DNA from: an uncultured Dialister sp.
GTDB lineage: Bacteria; Bacillota; Negativicutes; Veillonellales; Dialisteraceae
Length of the DNA: 37,314 nt
Direction of reading: 5' to 3'
NCBI GenBank assembly: GCA_900543165.1
Contig: UQQQ01000017.1
Coordinates: forward strand, 1 to 37,314
The notes under the pieces are model-generated. The model did not search any database. It saw nothing but the letters and a program-made list of their open reading frames with translations, and was not told the origin of the DNA. The translations under genes and the position numbers were made by a program. This document shows, piece by piece, positions 30,076 through 37,314 of the stretch. Numbering within the stretch: position 1 is the first letter of the stretch; each line of letters begins with the position of its first letter.

Positions 30076-33000
30076 CTATTTCCCAAACTTCTTATCATAC
30101 GCTTTGCGCACGGCTTCTTCTCTTGTCAGTCCTTCCGCCATGCCTGTCTTAATGGCTTCTTCCATGGCCTCGTATTCCTTCGGGATGACCTTGGTGAAGC
30201 GGGAGTAGTAGACATCCCAGCGCGCGAGGATGGATTCCGCCTTGCGGCTCCGTGTGGAGAGGTAGTGAGCGTCGATCAGTTTCTTGACGCTTGCGATTTC
30301 CTCTTTGTCCGTGAGCGGTTCCAAATGGATCAGCTCTTTGTTGCACAGGCGGTCATCGAGGTCGAGCACATAAGCGACGCCGCCGGACATACCGGCTGCG
30401 AAGTTCTTGCCCGTCTCGCCCAAGATGATGACTTTGCCGCCGGTCATGTATTCGCAGCCGTGGTTGCCGATGCCTTCGACGACGACGATCGCGCCGCTGT
30501 TTCTGACGCAGAAGCGTTCCCCCGCTTTGCCGGAGACGAAGGCTTCGCCGCTGGTCGCGCCGAAGAAGGCGACGTTTCCGATGATGACATTGTCTTCCGC
30601 GCGGAAGGTGGCTTCTCTCGGCGGATAGATGATGATCTTGCCACCGGAAAGGCCCTTGCCGACGTAGTCATTCGCATCACCTTCCAGAGTGAGCGTCAGG
30701 CCCTTCGGGATGAAAGCGCCGAAGCTCTGTCCCGCAGACCCGACGAAGGAGAGGGAGATGGTGTCTTCGGGCAGTCCTTCATCGCCGTAGCGGCGGGAGA
30801 TCTCGCTGCCAAGGATGGTGCCGGTGACGCGGTCGGTGTTTTTGATGAAGAGTTTCGCGATGACGCGTTTCTTGTCATCAAGAGCCGGTTTGCACATGCG
30901 GACGAGCTTGGCCATGTCGAGGGTCTTCTCGATCTCATGATCCTGTGCTTTCATGAAATGGTGCCCGACGGTGATATCTGTATACGGACGGAAGAGCAGG
31001 GCATCGAGAGAGAGGGTATCTGCCTTCTTGTTTCCGGTGAAGCTCTTCTGCTTCAGGCGGTCGCTTCGGCCCACCATGTCTTCGAGCTTGTGGAAGCCGA
31101 GGTGCGCCATGATCTCACGCAGGTCTTCTGCGACGAAGCGCATGTAGTTCATCACATACTCAGGCTTGCCTGCGAAGCGTTTTCTGAGCTTCTCATCCTG
31201 CGTGCAGATGCCGAAGGGGCAGGTATTCTTGTTGCAGACACGGAACATCTGGCAGCCGATCGCGATGAGCGGGCCGGTGCAGAAACTGAAGAGCTCTGCG
31301 CCCAAGAGGCAGGCGATGGCCGCATCCCGACCGGTCAGGAGCTTGCCGTCTGTTTCGAGCTTCACGCGGTCGCGGAGCTGATTCAGGAGAAGGACCTGCT
31401 GCGCTTCGGAAAGTCCCAGTTCCCATGGAAGTCCCGCATGGCGCATGCTGGTCCGGGGCGATGCCCCCGTGCCGCCATCGCAGCCGCTGATGGTGACGCC
31501 GTCGGCTTTCGCCTTGACGACACCGGCCGCAATGGTGCCGACACCCGCACCGGCGGTGAGTTTGACATTGATCTCCGCCTTATGGTTGGCATTCTTCAGG
31601 TCGAAGACCAGCTCTGCCAAGTCTTCGATGGAGTAGACATCATGGTGCGGCGGCGGCGAAATCAGGACGACGCCCGGGGTGGAGTGGCGTGTCTTGCCGA
31701 TGGCCGGATCGACCTTGCTGCCCGGAAGGTGTCCGCCTTCGCCAGGCTTGGCACCCTGCGCGCACTTGATCTGGATTTCCTTCCCATGGACGAGGTAATT
31801 CCCCGTGACACCGAAGCGTGCTGTCGATACCTGCTTGATCTCATCATTGACCGAAGAGCCGTCAGGGAGCGGCGCGAAGCGCTCGGTATCCTCGCCGCCT
31901 TCACCGGTGTTGCTGCGGCTGCCGAGAGCGTTCATGGCTTTTGCGATACACTCATGGGCTTCCTTGCTGAGTGCGCCATAGCTCATCGCGCCGGTGCGGA
32001 AATGATGCACGATGGAGTCCACGCTCTCGACCTCTTCGATCGGGATGCTGCATCCGGCAGGATAATTGAATTCCAGAAGATCACGAAGACGGATGAGCGG
32101 CTCATTGACCGCCTTCGCGAACTCCTTGTAGACCGCATAGCTTCCCGTGCGGCATGCCCGCTGCAGAAGGCGGATGGCCTCCGGCGTCAGGATGTGCGGC
32201 TCGTCGCCATTTCTATGATACATGTAGACATCGCCGGAAGAGAGTCCCTTGGTCCCCTCATACGCCGCCTCGTGGCGCATCTCGGCTTCCTTGGCGATCT
32301 CCTTCAAGCCGATGCCGCCGATCGGAGAGGCGATGCCGCCGAAATATTTCTCCGCCACTTCCTTGCCGATGCCGACAGCTTCGAAGATCTGCGCGCCGTG
32401 GTAGCTCTTGACCGTGGAGATGCCCATCTTGCTCATGACCCCCAGGATGCCGTTCACTGCTGCCGTGAGGTAGTTTGCGAGCGCTTCCTTCGCGCTCTTG
32501 CCGTGCAGACGGTTCTTGTCCGCGAGATCCTTCACTGTTTCCAGTGCCAGATACGGATTGATCGCCGTCACGCCGAAACCGATCAGCGCGGCGAAATGAT
32601 GGATCTCACGCGGTTCGCCCGACTCCAGAATGATGCCGACATCCGGACGTACCTTCTCGCGGATGAGGTAGTTGTGCAGCCCCGCCGAAGCAAGGAGCGC
32701 CGGGATCGCCATGTGCTCCTTATCCACGCCGCGGTCAGAGAGGATCAGGATATTCTTCCCATCCCTCACCGCAGCGAGCGCCGCTTCGAAAAGGTCATGG
32801 AGCGCCTTCTCCATCGCGCGGCCGCCACCCGCTGCCGGATAGAGCAGCGAAAGCACGACCGGCTTGAGCTGGCTGCTTTCCAGATGCTTGATGACCTCCA
32901 TTTCCTCATTCGTGATGAGCGGACGGTCGATGAAGAGCGCCGCCGTTCCCTTCTCATTCGGATCCATGATATTGGCCATATTGCCGATCACGACCGAGGA

Positions 33001-34632
33001 CGAAGTCACGATCTTTTCACGGACACCGTCGATCGGCGGATTCGTGACCTGTGCGAAATTCTGCTGGAAATAGTCGTAAAGCAGCTGCGGTGTCTCCGAC
33101 AGGACAGCGAGCGGCGAATCCATCCCCATCGCACCGATCGGCTCCTTGTCGTTCTCCGCCATCGGCGTCAGGATATCGCGCAGATCCTCGACCGTATAGC
33201 CGAAATTCTTCTGCTCGAGAAGGAGATCCTCCGGCACTTCCGGCTCCTTCTCCTCCTTCGCCAAGTCCTTCAGATCGAGCAGATGCTCCTCGCACCACTT
33301 CGCATAGGGATGCGCCTTCGCCATCGTGTGCTTGATCTCCTCATCACTGATGATGCGCTGCTGCGCCGTATCGATGAGGAAGAGCTTGCCCGGTTCGAGG
33401 CGTCCTTTGTAGAGCACATTCTCCTGATCGACCGGCACCGCTCCCACTTCCGAAGACAGGATGACACGGTCATCCTTCATGACATAGTAGCGCGCCGGAC
33501 GCAGACCGTTGCGATCCAGCATCCCGCCGATGGACACGCCATCACAGAAGCACATCGCCGCCGGACCGTCCCATGGCTCCATCATGAAATTGTGGTACCG
33601 GTAGAATGCCCGCTTCTCCTCATCCATCGCCGGATCCTTCTCCCACGGCTCCGGCATCATGACCATCATCGCATGCGCGAGCGAATGCCCCGCCATGTGG
33701 ATGTACTCCAGGCAGTTATCAAACATCGCCGAGTCACTCCCCGTGTCATCGACGACAGGGAAAGCCTTCACCAGCTCCGGATCATTCGACGGGCGCGACT
33801 TGCTCTCACGCGCATTCAGCCAGTTGATATTCCCCTTGATCGTATTGATCTCCCCATTGTGGACGATGTAACGGTTCGGATGAGCGCGCGCCCAGCTCGG
33901 GAATGTATTCGTCGAAAAACGCGAATGCACCATCGCCATCGCCGTCTTATAGTCCAGATCCGACAGATCCAGATAGAAATGGCGCAGCTGCTCACTCGTC
34001 AGCATCCCCTTGTACACGATCGTGCGCGAAGACAGGCTCGCGATATAGAAATCCGTCCCCATGCCTTCCGATAGCGGGATGATCTTCTTCTCCGCAAGCC
34101 GCCGGATGATATAGAGCTTGCGCTCGAAATCCATCTGATCCTTGAGCGATGGATTCCTCCCGATGAAGACCTGCAGAAAACGCGGACGGATCGAACGCGC
34201 CACATCGCCGATGATGCTCTCATCGATCGGCACCTCGCGCCAGCCAAGGACCGTCTGCCCCTCCTCCTTCACGATCTCCTCGAAGACCCGCATCTGCTCC
34301 TTGCGGAAATCCTCATAGCGGTGTGCAAAGATCATGCCGACACCGTACTCTCCCTCCGGCGGAAGCGAAAAGCCCAGCACCTCGCACTCGCGATGAAAGA
34401 AATCATGCGGGATCTGCGTCAGGATCCCCGCACCATCCCCGCTCTTATGGTCTGCGCCCTCGCCGCCTCTGTGCTTCAGATTCTCCAGGATCTTCAAAGC
34501 ATCATCGACAATACCATACGAGCGCTCGCCGCGAATATTCGCCACAAAACCGATCCCGCAAGCATCATGTTCATTTCTGGGGTCATACAACCCCTGCGCC
34601 TCTGGCAGGTCTCTCCATTTTTTCATATCCAT
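30076..34632 (-). CDS. gltB: Glutamate synthase large subunit
   Basis: A 1518-residue flavo-iron-sulfur enzyme that transfers the amide of glutamine to 2-oxoglutarate. The N-terminal class II glutaminase begins at Cys25 ('EHDACGIGFVANIRG'), so 24 residues would be removed as a propeptide. The central domain, the FMN-binding synthase barrel ('CDGGTGASPRTSMRHAGLPW') and the 3Fe-4S cysteines ('GCQMFRVCNKNTCPFGICTQ', spaced CX5CX4C) follow. The C-terminal GXGXG beta-helix ends in 'GMSGGVAYVLDLDDRLCN'. The start is ATG 34632; ATG 34626 is equally spaced from a purine-rich site. The small subunit gltD is not in the window. A terminator hairpin lies in its leader, so transcription attenuation is likely. 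Confidence 0.96.
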   Translation of the reverse strand: MDMKKWRDLPEAQGLYDPRNEHDACGIGFVANIRGERSYGIVDDALKILENLKHRGGEGADHKSGDGAGILTQIPHDFFHRECEVLGFSLPPEGEYGVGMIFAHRYEDFRKEQMRVFEEIVKEEGQTVLGWREVPIDESIIGDVARSIRPRFLQVFIGRNPSLKDQMDFERKLYIIRRLAEKKIIPLSEGMGTDFYIASLSSRTIVYKGMLTSEQLRHFYLDLSDLDYKTAMAMVHSRFSTNTFPSWARAHPNRYIVHNGEINTIKGNINWLNARESKSRPSNDPELVKAFPVVDDTGSDSAMFDNCLEYIHMAGHSLAHAMMVMMPEPWEKDPAMDEEKRAFYRYHNFMMEPWDGPAAMCFCDGVSIGGMLDRNGLRPARYYVMKDDRVILSSEVGAVPVDQENVLYKGRLEPGKLFLIDTAQQRIISDEEIKHTMAKAHPYAKWCEEHLLDLKDLAKEEKEPEVPEDLLLEQKNFGYTVEDLRDILTPMAENDKEPIGAMGMDSPLAVLSETPQLLYDYFQQNFAQVTNPPIDGVREKIVTSSSVVIGNMANIMDPNEKGTAALFIDRPLITNEEMEVIKHLESSQLKPVVLSLLYPAAGGGRAMEKALHDLFEAALAAVRDGKNILILSDRGVDKEHMAIPALLASAGLHNYLIREKVRPDVGIILESGEPREIHHFAALIGFGVTAINPYLALETVKDLADKNRLHGKSAKEALANYLTAAVNGILGVMSKMGISTVKSYHGAQIFEAVGIGKEVAEKYFGGIASPIGGIGLKEIAKEAEMRHEAAYEGTKGLSSGDVYMYHRNGDEPHILTPEAIRLLQRACRTGSYAVYKEFAKAVNEPLIRLRDLLEFNYPAGCSIPIEEVESVDSIVHHFRTGAMSYGALSKEAHECIAKAMNALGSRSNTGEGGEDTERFAPLPDGSSVNDEIKQVSTARFGVTGNYLVHGKEIQIKCAQGAKPGEGGHLPGSKVDPAIGKTRHSTPGVVLISPPPHHDVYSIEDLAELVFDLKNANHKAEINVKLTAGAGVGTIAAGVVKAKADGVTISGCDGGTGASPRTSMRHAGLPWELGLSEAQQVLLLNQLRDRVKLETDGKLLTGRDAAIACLLGAELFSFCTGPLIAIGCQMFRVCNKNTCPFGICTQDEKLRKRFAGKPEYVMNYMRFVAEDLREIMAHLGFHKLEDMVGRSDRLKQKSFTGNKKADTLSLDALLFRPYTDITVGHHFMKAQDHEIEKTLDMAKLVRMCKPALDDKKRVIAKLFIKNTDRVTGTILGSEISRRYGDEGLPEDTISLSFVGSAGQSFGAFIPKGLTLTLEGDANDYVGKGLSGGKIIIYPPREATFRAEDNVIIGNVAFFGATSGEAFVSGKAGERFCVRNSGAIVVVEGIGNHGCEYMTGGKVIILGETGKNFAAGMSGGVAYVLDLDDRLCNKELIHLEPLTDKEEIASVKKLIDAHYLSTRSRKAESILARWDVYYSRFTKVIPKEYEAMEEAIKTGMAEGLTREEAVRKAYDKKFGK

Positions 34633-34646
34633 TCCTTCTCTCCTAC

Positions 34647-34688
34647 AAAAAAAGCCGAGCGAAAACAGCGCTAGCTGCCTCGCCCGAC
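34647..34688 (-). terminator. Leader terminator (attenuator) of gltB
   Basis: On the minus strand, GTCGGGCGA pairs with TCGCTCGGC (two G-U pairs), an inner CAGC/GCTG stem caps it, and TTTTTTT follows. It lies between the gltB promoter and its ribosome site GTAGGAGAGAAGGA, 14 bases from the start codon. No other minus-strand gene is upstream, so it can only act on gltB. Confidence 0.85.
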
Positions 34689-34719
34689 TTCGGACCTTCC
34701 TATGAAGTGTGTAATTCGC

Positions 34720-34748
34720 ATTATATCATGGAAGAAAAGCGTTTGAAA
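34720..34748 (-). promoter_or_regulatory. gltB promoter
   Basis: On the minus strand TGATATAAT (-10 at 34725-34720, with extended TGA) is preceded by TTCAAA or TTTCAA at 16-17 bases. The transcript would have an 81-nt leader whose last half is the terminator. Confidence 0.7.
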
Positions 34749-35252
34749 AGAGGAAATTTAGAAATAATAAGTGACTGGGGCTGGGGGCTGGAAGACTAAG
34801 AGACGTCAGACTCCCACATTGTCATTGAAGGCGTTGCCGAGAAATCTTTGTCATTCGCGGCCTAGCGGTCGATGTTTGGAACCCCAAAGTGGGAAACCTG
34901 CTATCTTGAAAAATCATTGACAAGCCGCGCCCATTAGGCATACGATGGGGATAGTTAGTGACTGGTGACTGGGAGACTGGGAGACGTCAGACTTCCACGT
35001 CGTCATTTCGAGCGAAGCGAGAAATCTTTGTCATTCGCGGGCAAGCGGTCAATGATTGGAAATTCCAAACGGGAAACCTGCTATCCACTTACCTTCGGGC
35101 ATCGCCCTGTTTCGTCATCCTGAGCGGCGAGAAACGTCGTAAGTGAGATAACGAATGCCAGAACAGCTGCGACCTGAGCCATCGATCTCGGCGCAGCCGC
35201 CACCACCATTTCTCATTTCTAATTTCTCATTCCCACCAGAAAGGAGCCCATC
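34749..35252. repeat. Two E-module copies and heptamers between gltB and the small secreted protein
   Basis: About 500 bases without a gene. 'GTGACTGGGGCTGGGGGCTG' (34770-34789) and 'GAGACGTCAGACT' lead to an E module at 34818-34872. The same order recurs at 34955-35060 (heptamers, GAGACGTCAGAC, then CGTCATTTCGAGCGAAGCGA and 'GAAATCTTTGTCATTCGCGG'), so this is a tandem-like duplication. Then CTTCGGGCATCGCCC (35093-35107), a CGTCATCCTGAGCGGCGAG fragment, and CATTTCT/AATTTCT heptamers just before the gene. Confidence 0.7.
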
Positions 35253-35582
35253 ATGAAAACGCTGCTCGCCCTTCTCCTCACCCTTCTCTTCTCCCTCTTC
35301 GCCGCCCCGCTCTCCTTTGCCGCGAGCCCCATCAATCAGGACGGCTATTTCAAAAATATCCGCATGGCCGGCCGCGTGAAGGTCGTAGAACACTTTGGCG
35401 ACGTGAAAGTGAAGATCGTCTCCTCCTTCCCCGACCTTCGCGTCAAGGTCGTCTCCTCCTTCCCGGATGGCATCGGCGAATGGCAATTCGTTGACTACGG
35501 CGAAGACTTCACCATCGAGTACGTCGACAGCTTCCCCGATATCCGCATCCAGTTCGTCGACAGCTTCCCCGGCGTGAGATGA
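35253..35582 (+). CDS. Small secreted beta-repeat protein, probable 7(1) septoil-knot (DUF6150-type) fold
   Basis: A 109-residue exported protein; residues 1-24 form a signal peptide. The mature part is a set of near-identical strands of 9-11 residues: 'RVKVVEHFGD', 'VKVKIVSSFPD', 'LRVKVVSSFPD', a GIGE insertion, 'WQFVDYGED', 'FTIEYVDSFPD', 'IRIQFVDSFPG', VR. Three strands, a short G-x-G-x-W insertion and three more strands is the layout I recall for the septoil-knot family (PF19647), which is predicted, and in one case shown, to form a 7(1) protein knot. Function in the family is unknown. The ATG follows AGAAAGGAGCC. The stop TGA starts a heptamer array. The fold assignment is by pattern and memory only. 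Confidence 0.7.
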   Translation: MKTLLALLLTLLFSLFAAPLSFAASPINQDGYFKNIRMAGRVKVVEHFGDVKVKIVSSFPDLRVKVVSSFPDGIGEWQFVDYGEDFTIEYVDSFPDIRIQFVDSFPGVR

Positions 35583-35813
35583 GTGACTGGTGACTAGGGA
35601 CTGGGAGACCAAGAGACGTCAGACTCCCGCATCGTCATTTCGAGCGAAGCGAGAAATCTTTGTCATCCGCGGGCAAGCGGACAATGTCAGAAAAACGAAA
35701 ACGGGAAACCCGTCACCCCCCAAAAACGCTCAGGCATTACTTTCTTTTATACTGCGGCGCAGCCGCCACCACCATTTCTCATTTCTCATTCCTTATTCTC
35801 CATCCCCCATTCA
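35583..35813. repeat. Heptamers, E module and heptamer array before larA
   Basis: TGACTGG, TGACTAG and GGACTGG heptamers (35585-35605), 'GAGACGTCAGACTCCC', an E module (35634-35690), GCGGCGCAGCCGCCACC (35755-35771) and a CATTTCT-type heptamer array (35772-35795). It is a third copy of the order seen at 34770 and 34955. Confidence 0.7.
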
Positions 35814-35822
35814 TGCTATAAT
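35814..35822 (+). promoter_or_regulatory. Extended -10 promoter of larA
   Basis: TGCTATAAT is an extended -10 element 44 bases before the start codon, identical to that of the tRNA-Arg gene. The -35 region is inside repeat DNA and weak. The ribosome site is AAGGAGGATC. Confidence 0.6.
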
Positions 35823-35866
35823 GAGACAACATACCCATTTCCATACCACCAAGGAGGATCTCATCC

Positions 35867-37168
35867 ATGAAAGAATTCAAACTCGCATTCGGCCGCGGCG
35901 TGCAGTCCGTCATGCTGCCGGAAGACCATATTTCCGACGTTTTAGAAGGCGTCCCGACACCCGCCTGCGACGTCAAAGAAGCAACCCTTGCTGCTATGCG
36001 AAGCCCGATCGGCAGCGCCCCGCTGAAGGAAGTCGTAAAGAGCGGCGACAAAGTCTGCCTCGTCGTCGCCGACATCACCCGCGCCTGGAACCGCGCCTCC
36101 GAATTTCTGATCTACGTCGTAGACGAACTGAACTTCGCCGGCATCCCTGACAAGGACATCTGCATCGTCTTTGCCCAAGGTACCCACCGCCCCCACACCG
36201 ACGAAGAGAACATCACCTGCGTCGGCGAAGAAGTCGCCCGCCGCATCACCATGTACCAGCATATCTCCACCGACAAATCCCAGCAGACCTATCTGGGAAA
36301 GACCACCCTCGGCACCGAAGTCTGGATCGACAAGCGCGTCGTAGATGCTGACAAGGTCATCCTCATCAATGCCGTCTCCACCCACGACATGGCCGGCTTC
36401 GGCGGCGGCCGCAAGCTCATCCTCCCGGGCGTTGCCGGCTTCGACACCGTTCAGCAGAACCACTGCCACGCCCTCGGAGCCACCCTCGGCAGCGGCCTCA
36501 ACCCTGACGCCAAGCTCTTAAAAATCAAAGGAAATCCCGTATCCAGCGACATGCAGGAAGCCTGCGACATGGTACACCCCTGCTTCCTCGTCCACTCCAT
36601 CATCAATGAAGAAGGCCGCATCTCCTCCATGGTCGGCGGCGACCCCTACGAAGCATGGCTCGAAGGCACGAAGGAGACCTACCGCCTCCAGAAAGTCCCG
36701 ATGAAGCAGCAGGCCGACGTCACCATCGTCTCAGCCGGCGGCTATCCGAAGGACACGAACCTGTATCAGGGAACCAAATGCTACACCACGGCTGAGATCG
36801 CCACCAAGAAAGGCGGCATCATCATCACCATGATCGAAGCCGAAGACATCATGGAGCCTGCCGCCTACCTCGGCAGCTTCAAGTACAAGAACCTAGTCGA
36901 TATGGAAAAGGGCCTGCGCGACTGCTTCACCATCCCCTTCTTCGTCGCCTTTGAAAATCTGAACACCGCCCTCACCCACACCGTCTACATCGTCACCCGT
37001 CCGGAAAACTTCGACATCCTCCGCGAAAAGACCCACCAGATCCCCGTCGCCACCGTCGAAGAAGCCTGGCAGCTCGCCCAGAAGCAGCTCGAAGGCGAAG
37101 GCAAGACAGACTACGCCATCAATATCATCCCCCACGGCAGTGCCGTCGTGCCATATCTTAAAAAGTGA
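35867..37168 (+). CDS. larA: LarA-family nickel-pincer racemase/epimerase
   Basis: Predicted to interconvert D- and L-lactate, or epimerise another 2-hydroxyacid, using the nickel-pincer nucleotide cofactor. It has 433 residues, the family length. Active-site residues by analogy with Lactobacillus plantarum LarA: His107 (AQGTHRP), His173 (STHDMAG), Lys183 (GGGRKLILPG, the cofactor-linking lysine) and His199 (VQQNHCHA), all offset by one from the reference. The ATG follows AAGGAGGATC. The cofactor genes larB, larC and larE are not in the window. LarA homologues with non-lactate substrates are known, so the exact substrate is uncertain. It is a single-gene unit with its own terminator. Confidence 0.93.
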   Translation: MKEFKLAFGRGVQSVMLPEDHISDVLEGVPTPACDVKEATLAAMRSPIGSAPLKEVVKSGDKVCLVVADITRAWNRASEFLIYVVDELNFAGIPDKDICIVFAQGTHRPHTDEENITCVGEEVARRITMYQHISTDKSQQTYLGKTTLGTEVWIDKRVVDADKVILINAVSTHDMAGFGGGRKLILPGVAGFDTVQQNHCHALGATLGSGLNPDAKLLKIKGNPVSSDMQEACDMVHPCFLVHSIINEEGRISSMVGGDPYEAWLEGTKETYRLQKVPMKQQADVTIVSAGGYPKDTNLYQGTKCYTTAEIATKKGGIIITMIEAEDIMEPAAYLGSFKYKNLVDMEKGLRDCFTIPFFVAFENLNTALTHTVYIVTRPENFDILREKTHQIPVATVEEAWQLAQKQLEGEGKTDYAINIIPHGSAVVPYLKK

Positions 37169-37206
37169 GCGGAAAACGCCCCAGATAAAGACTTCCTATA
37201 GCAAAC

Positions 37207-37259
37207 AAGAAGGAGCTGTGAAGAAATGAAGATTCATTTCTTCACAGCTCCTTCTTTTA
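37207..37259 (+). terminator. Terminator of larA
   Basis: A perfect 23-bp stem (AAGAAGGAGCTGTGAAGAAA... and its complement) with an AGAT loop and a TTCTTTTAT tail. Its upper 12 bp are the same as in the radical SAM terminator at 22862. Confidence 0.9.
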
Positions 37260-37314
37260 TGTCCTTTTTCACTCCTGGTAGTAAAAAACAAGAGGAAAAG
37301 GGCATACTTCCCCC

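Noticed and set aside
30265..34074. A 1269-codon open frame on the plus strand opposite gltB
   Set aside because: It is the mirror frame of a GC-rich gene. The translation is rich in Arg, Asp and Ile with no domain, and gltB on the other strand is unmistakable.

Overview
The window most likely comes from a Negativicutes (Veillonellales-type) anaerobe, a Firmicute with an outer membrane. The basis is a TonB-dependent outer-membrane receptor alongside Firmicute-like housekeeping genes (ATP-type PfkA, TrkAH, GltB, LarA, IspE), strong AAGGAGG ribosome binding sites and sigma70-type promoters. The genus is an inference; no rRNA or marker gene is present. I see 26 protein-coding genes and one tRNA. 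There is no transposase, integrase, phage gene or CRISPR array.

Layout. 360-3011 (minus): SIMPL/DUF541 protein, DUF523 protein, 6-phosphofructokinase. 3226-4237 (minus): shikimate kinase overlapped by a PilO/GspM-like membrane protein. 4693-5953: a LytTR regulator with a degenerate receiver, divergent from a FluC fluoride channel. 6006-7064 (minus): iron-type alcohol dehydrogenase. 7381-9613 (plus): small charged protein, DEDDh exonuclease, RNase HI with a viroplasmin-like N-terminus. 10217-12540: cobalamin riboswitch, TonB receptor and long terminator. 12561-13826 (minus): AAA/DUF4143 ATPase behind two related palindromes. 14356-19537 (plus): uracil permease, TrkA, TrkH, unknown 121-aa protein. 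19981-21581 (minus): nitroreductase, IspE. 21946-22857 (plus): radical SAM protein. 23353-26718 (minus): Sel1-repeat protein, AroD. 27562-27638: tRNA-Arg(CCU). 28266-34632 (minus): SAP-like unknown protein, GltB with a leader terminator. 35253-37168 (plus): small secreted repeat protein that fits the 7(1) septoil-knot pattern, then LarA.

Most genes stand alone, separated by 200-800 bp of non-coding DNA. That DNA is a mosaic of a few recurring pieces. The main ones are heptanucleotide tandem arrays (TGACTAG/GGATTAG, GGGTTCA and AGAAATG types, resembling cyanobacterial STRR repeats), a GC-rich hairpin plus a GGGCGATGCCC palindrome, a GCGGCGC...GCGCCGC composite, a roughly 200-bp element found in both orientations, and a 45-nt hairpin element. 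The TGACTAG arrays begin at or over the stop codon of about a dozen genes, always in the sense orientation.

The strongest regulatory findings are: a shared 22-bp operator (CACATAG-N8-CTATGTG) just after the -10 box of both the alcohol dehydrogenase and radical SAM genes; an intrinsic terminator inside the gltB leader; and facing promoters bracketed by two homologous palindromes upstream of the ATPase. Metabolically the genes cover glycolysis, the shikimate pathway (aroK, aroD), MEP isoprenoid synthesis (ispE), ammonia assimilation (gltB), potassium uptake (trkAH), uracil uptake, corrinoid uptake and lactate (2-hydroxyacid) racemisation. They do not form one dedicated pathway.
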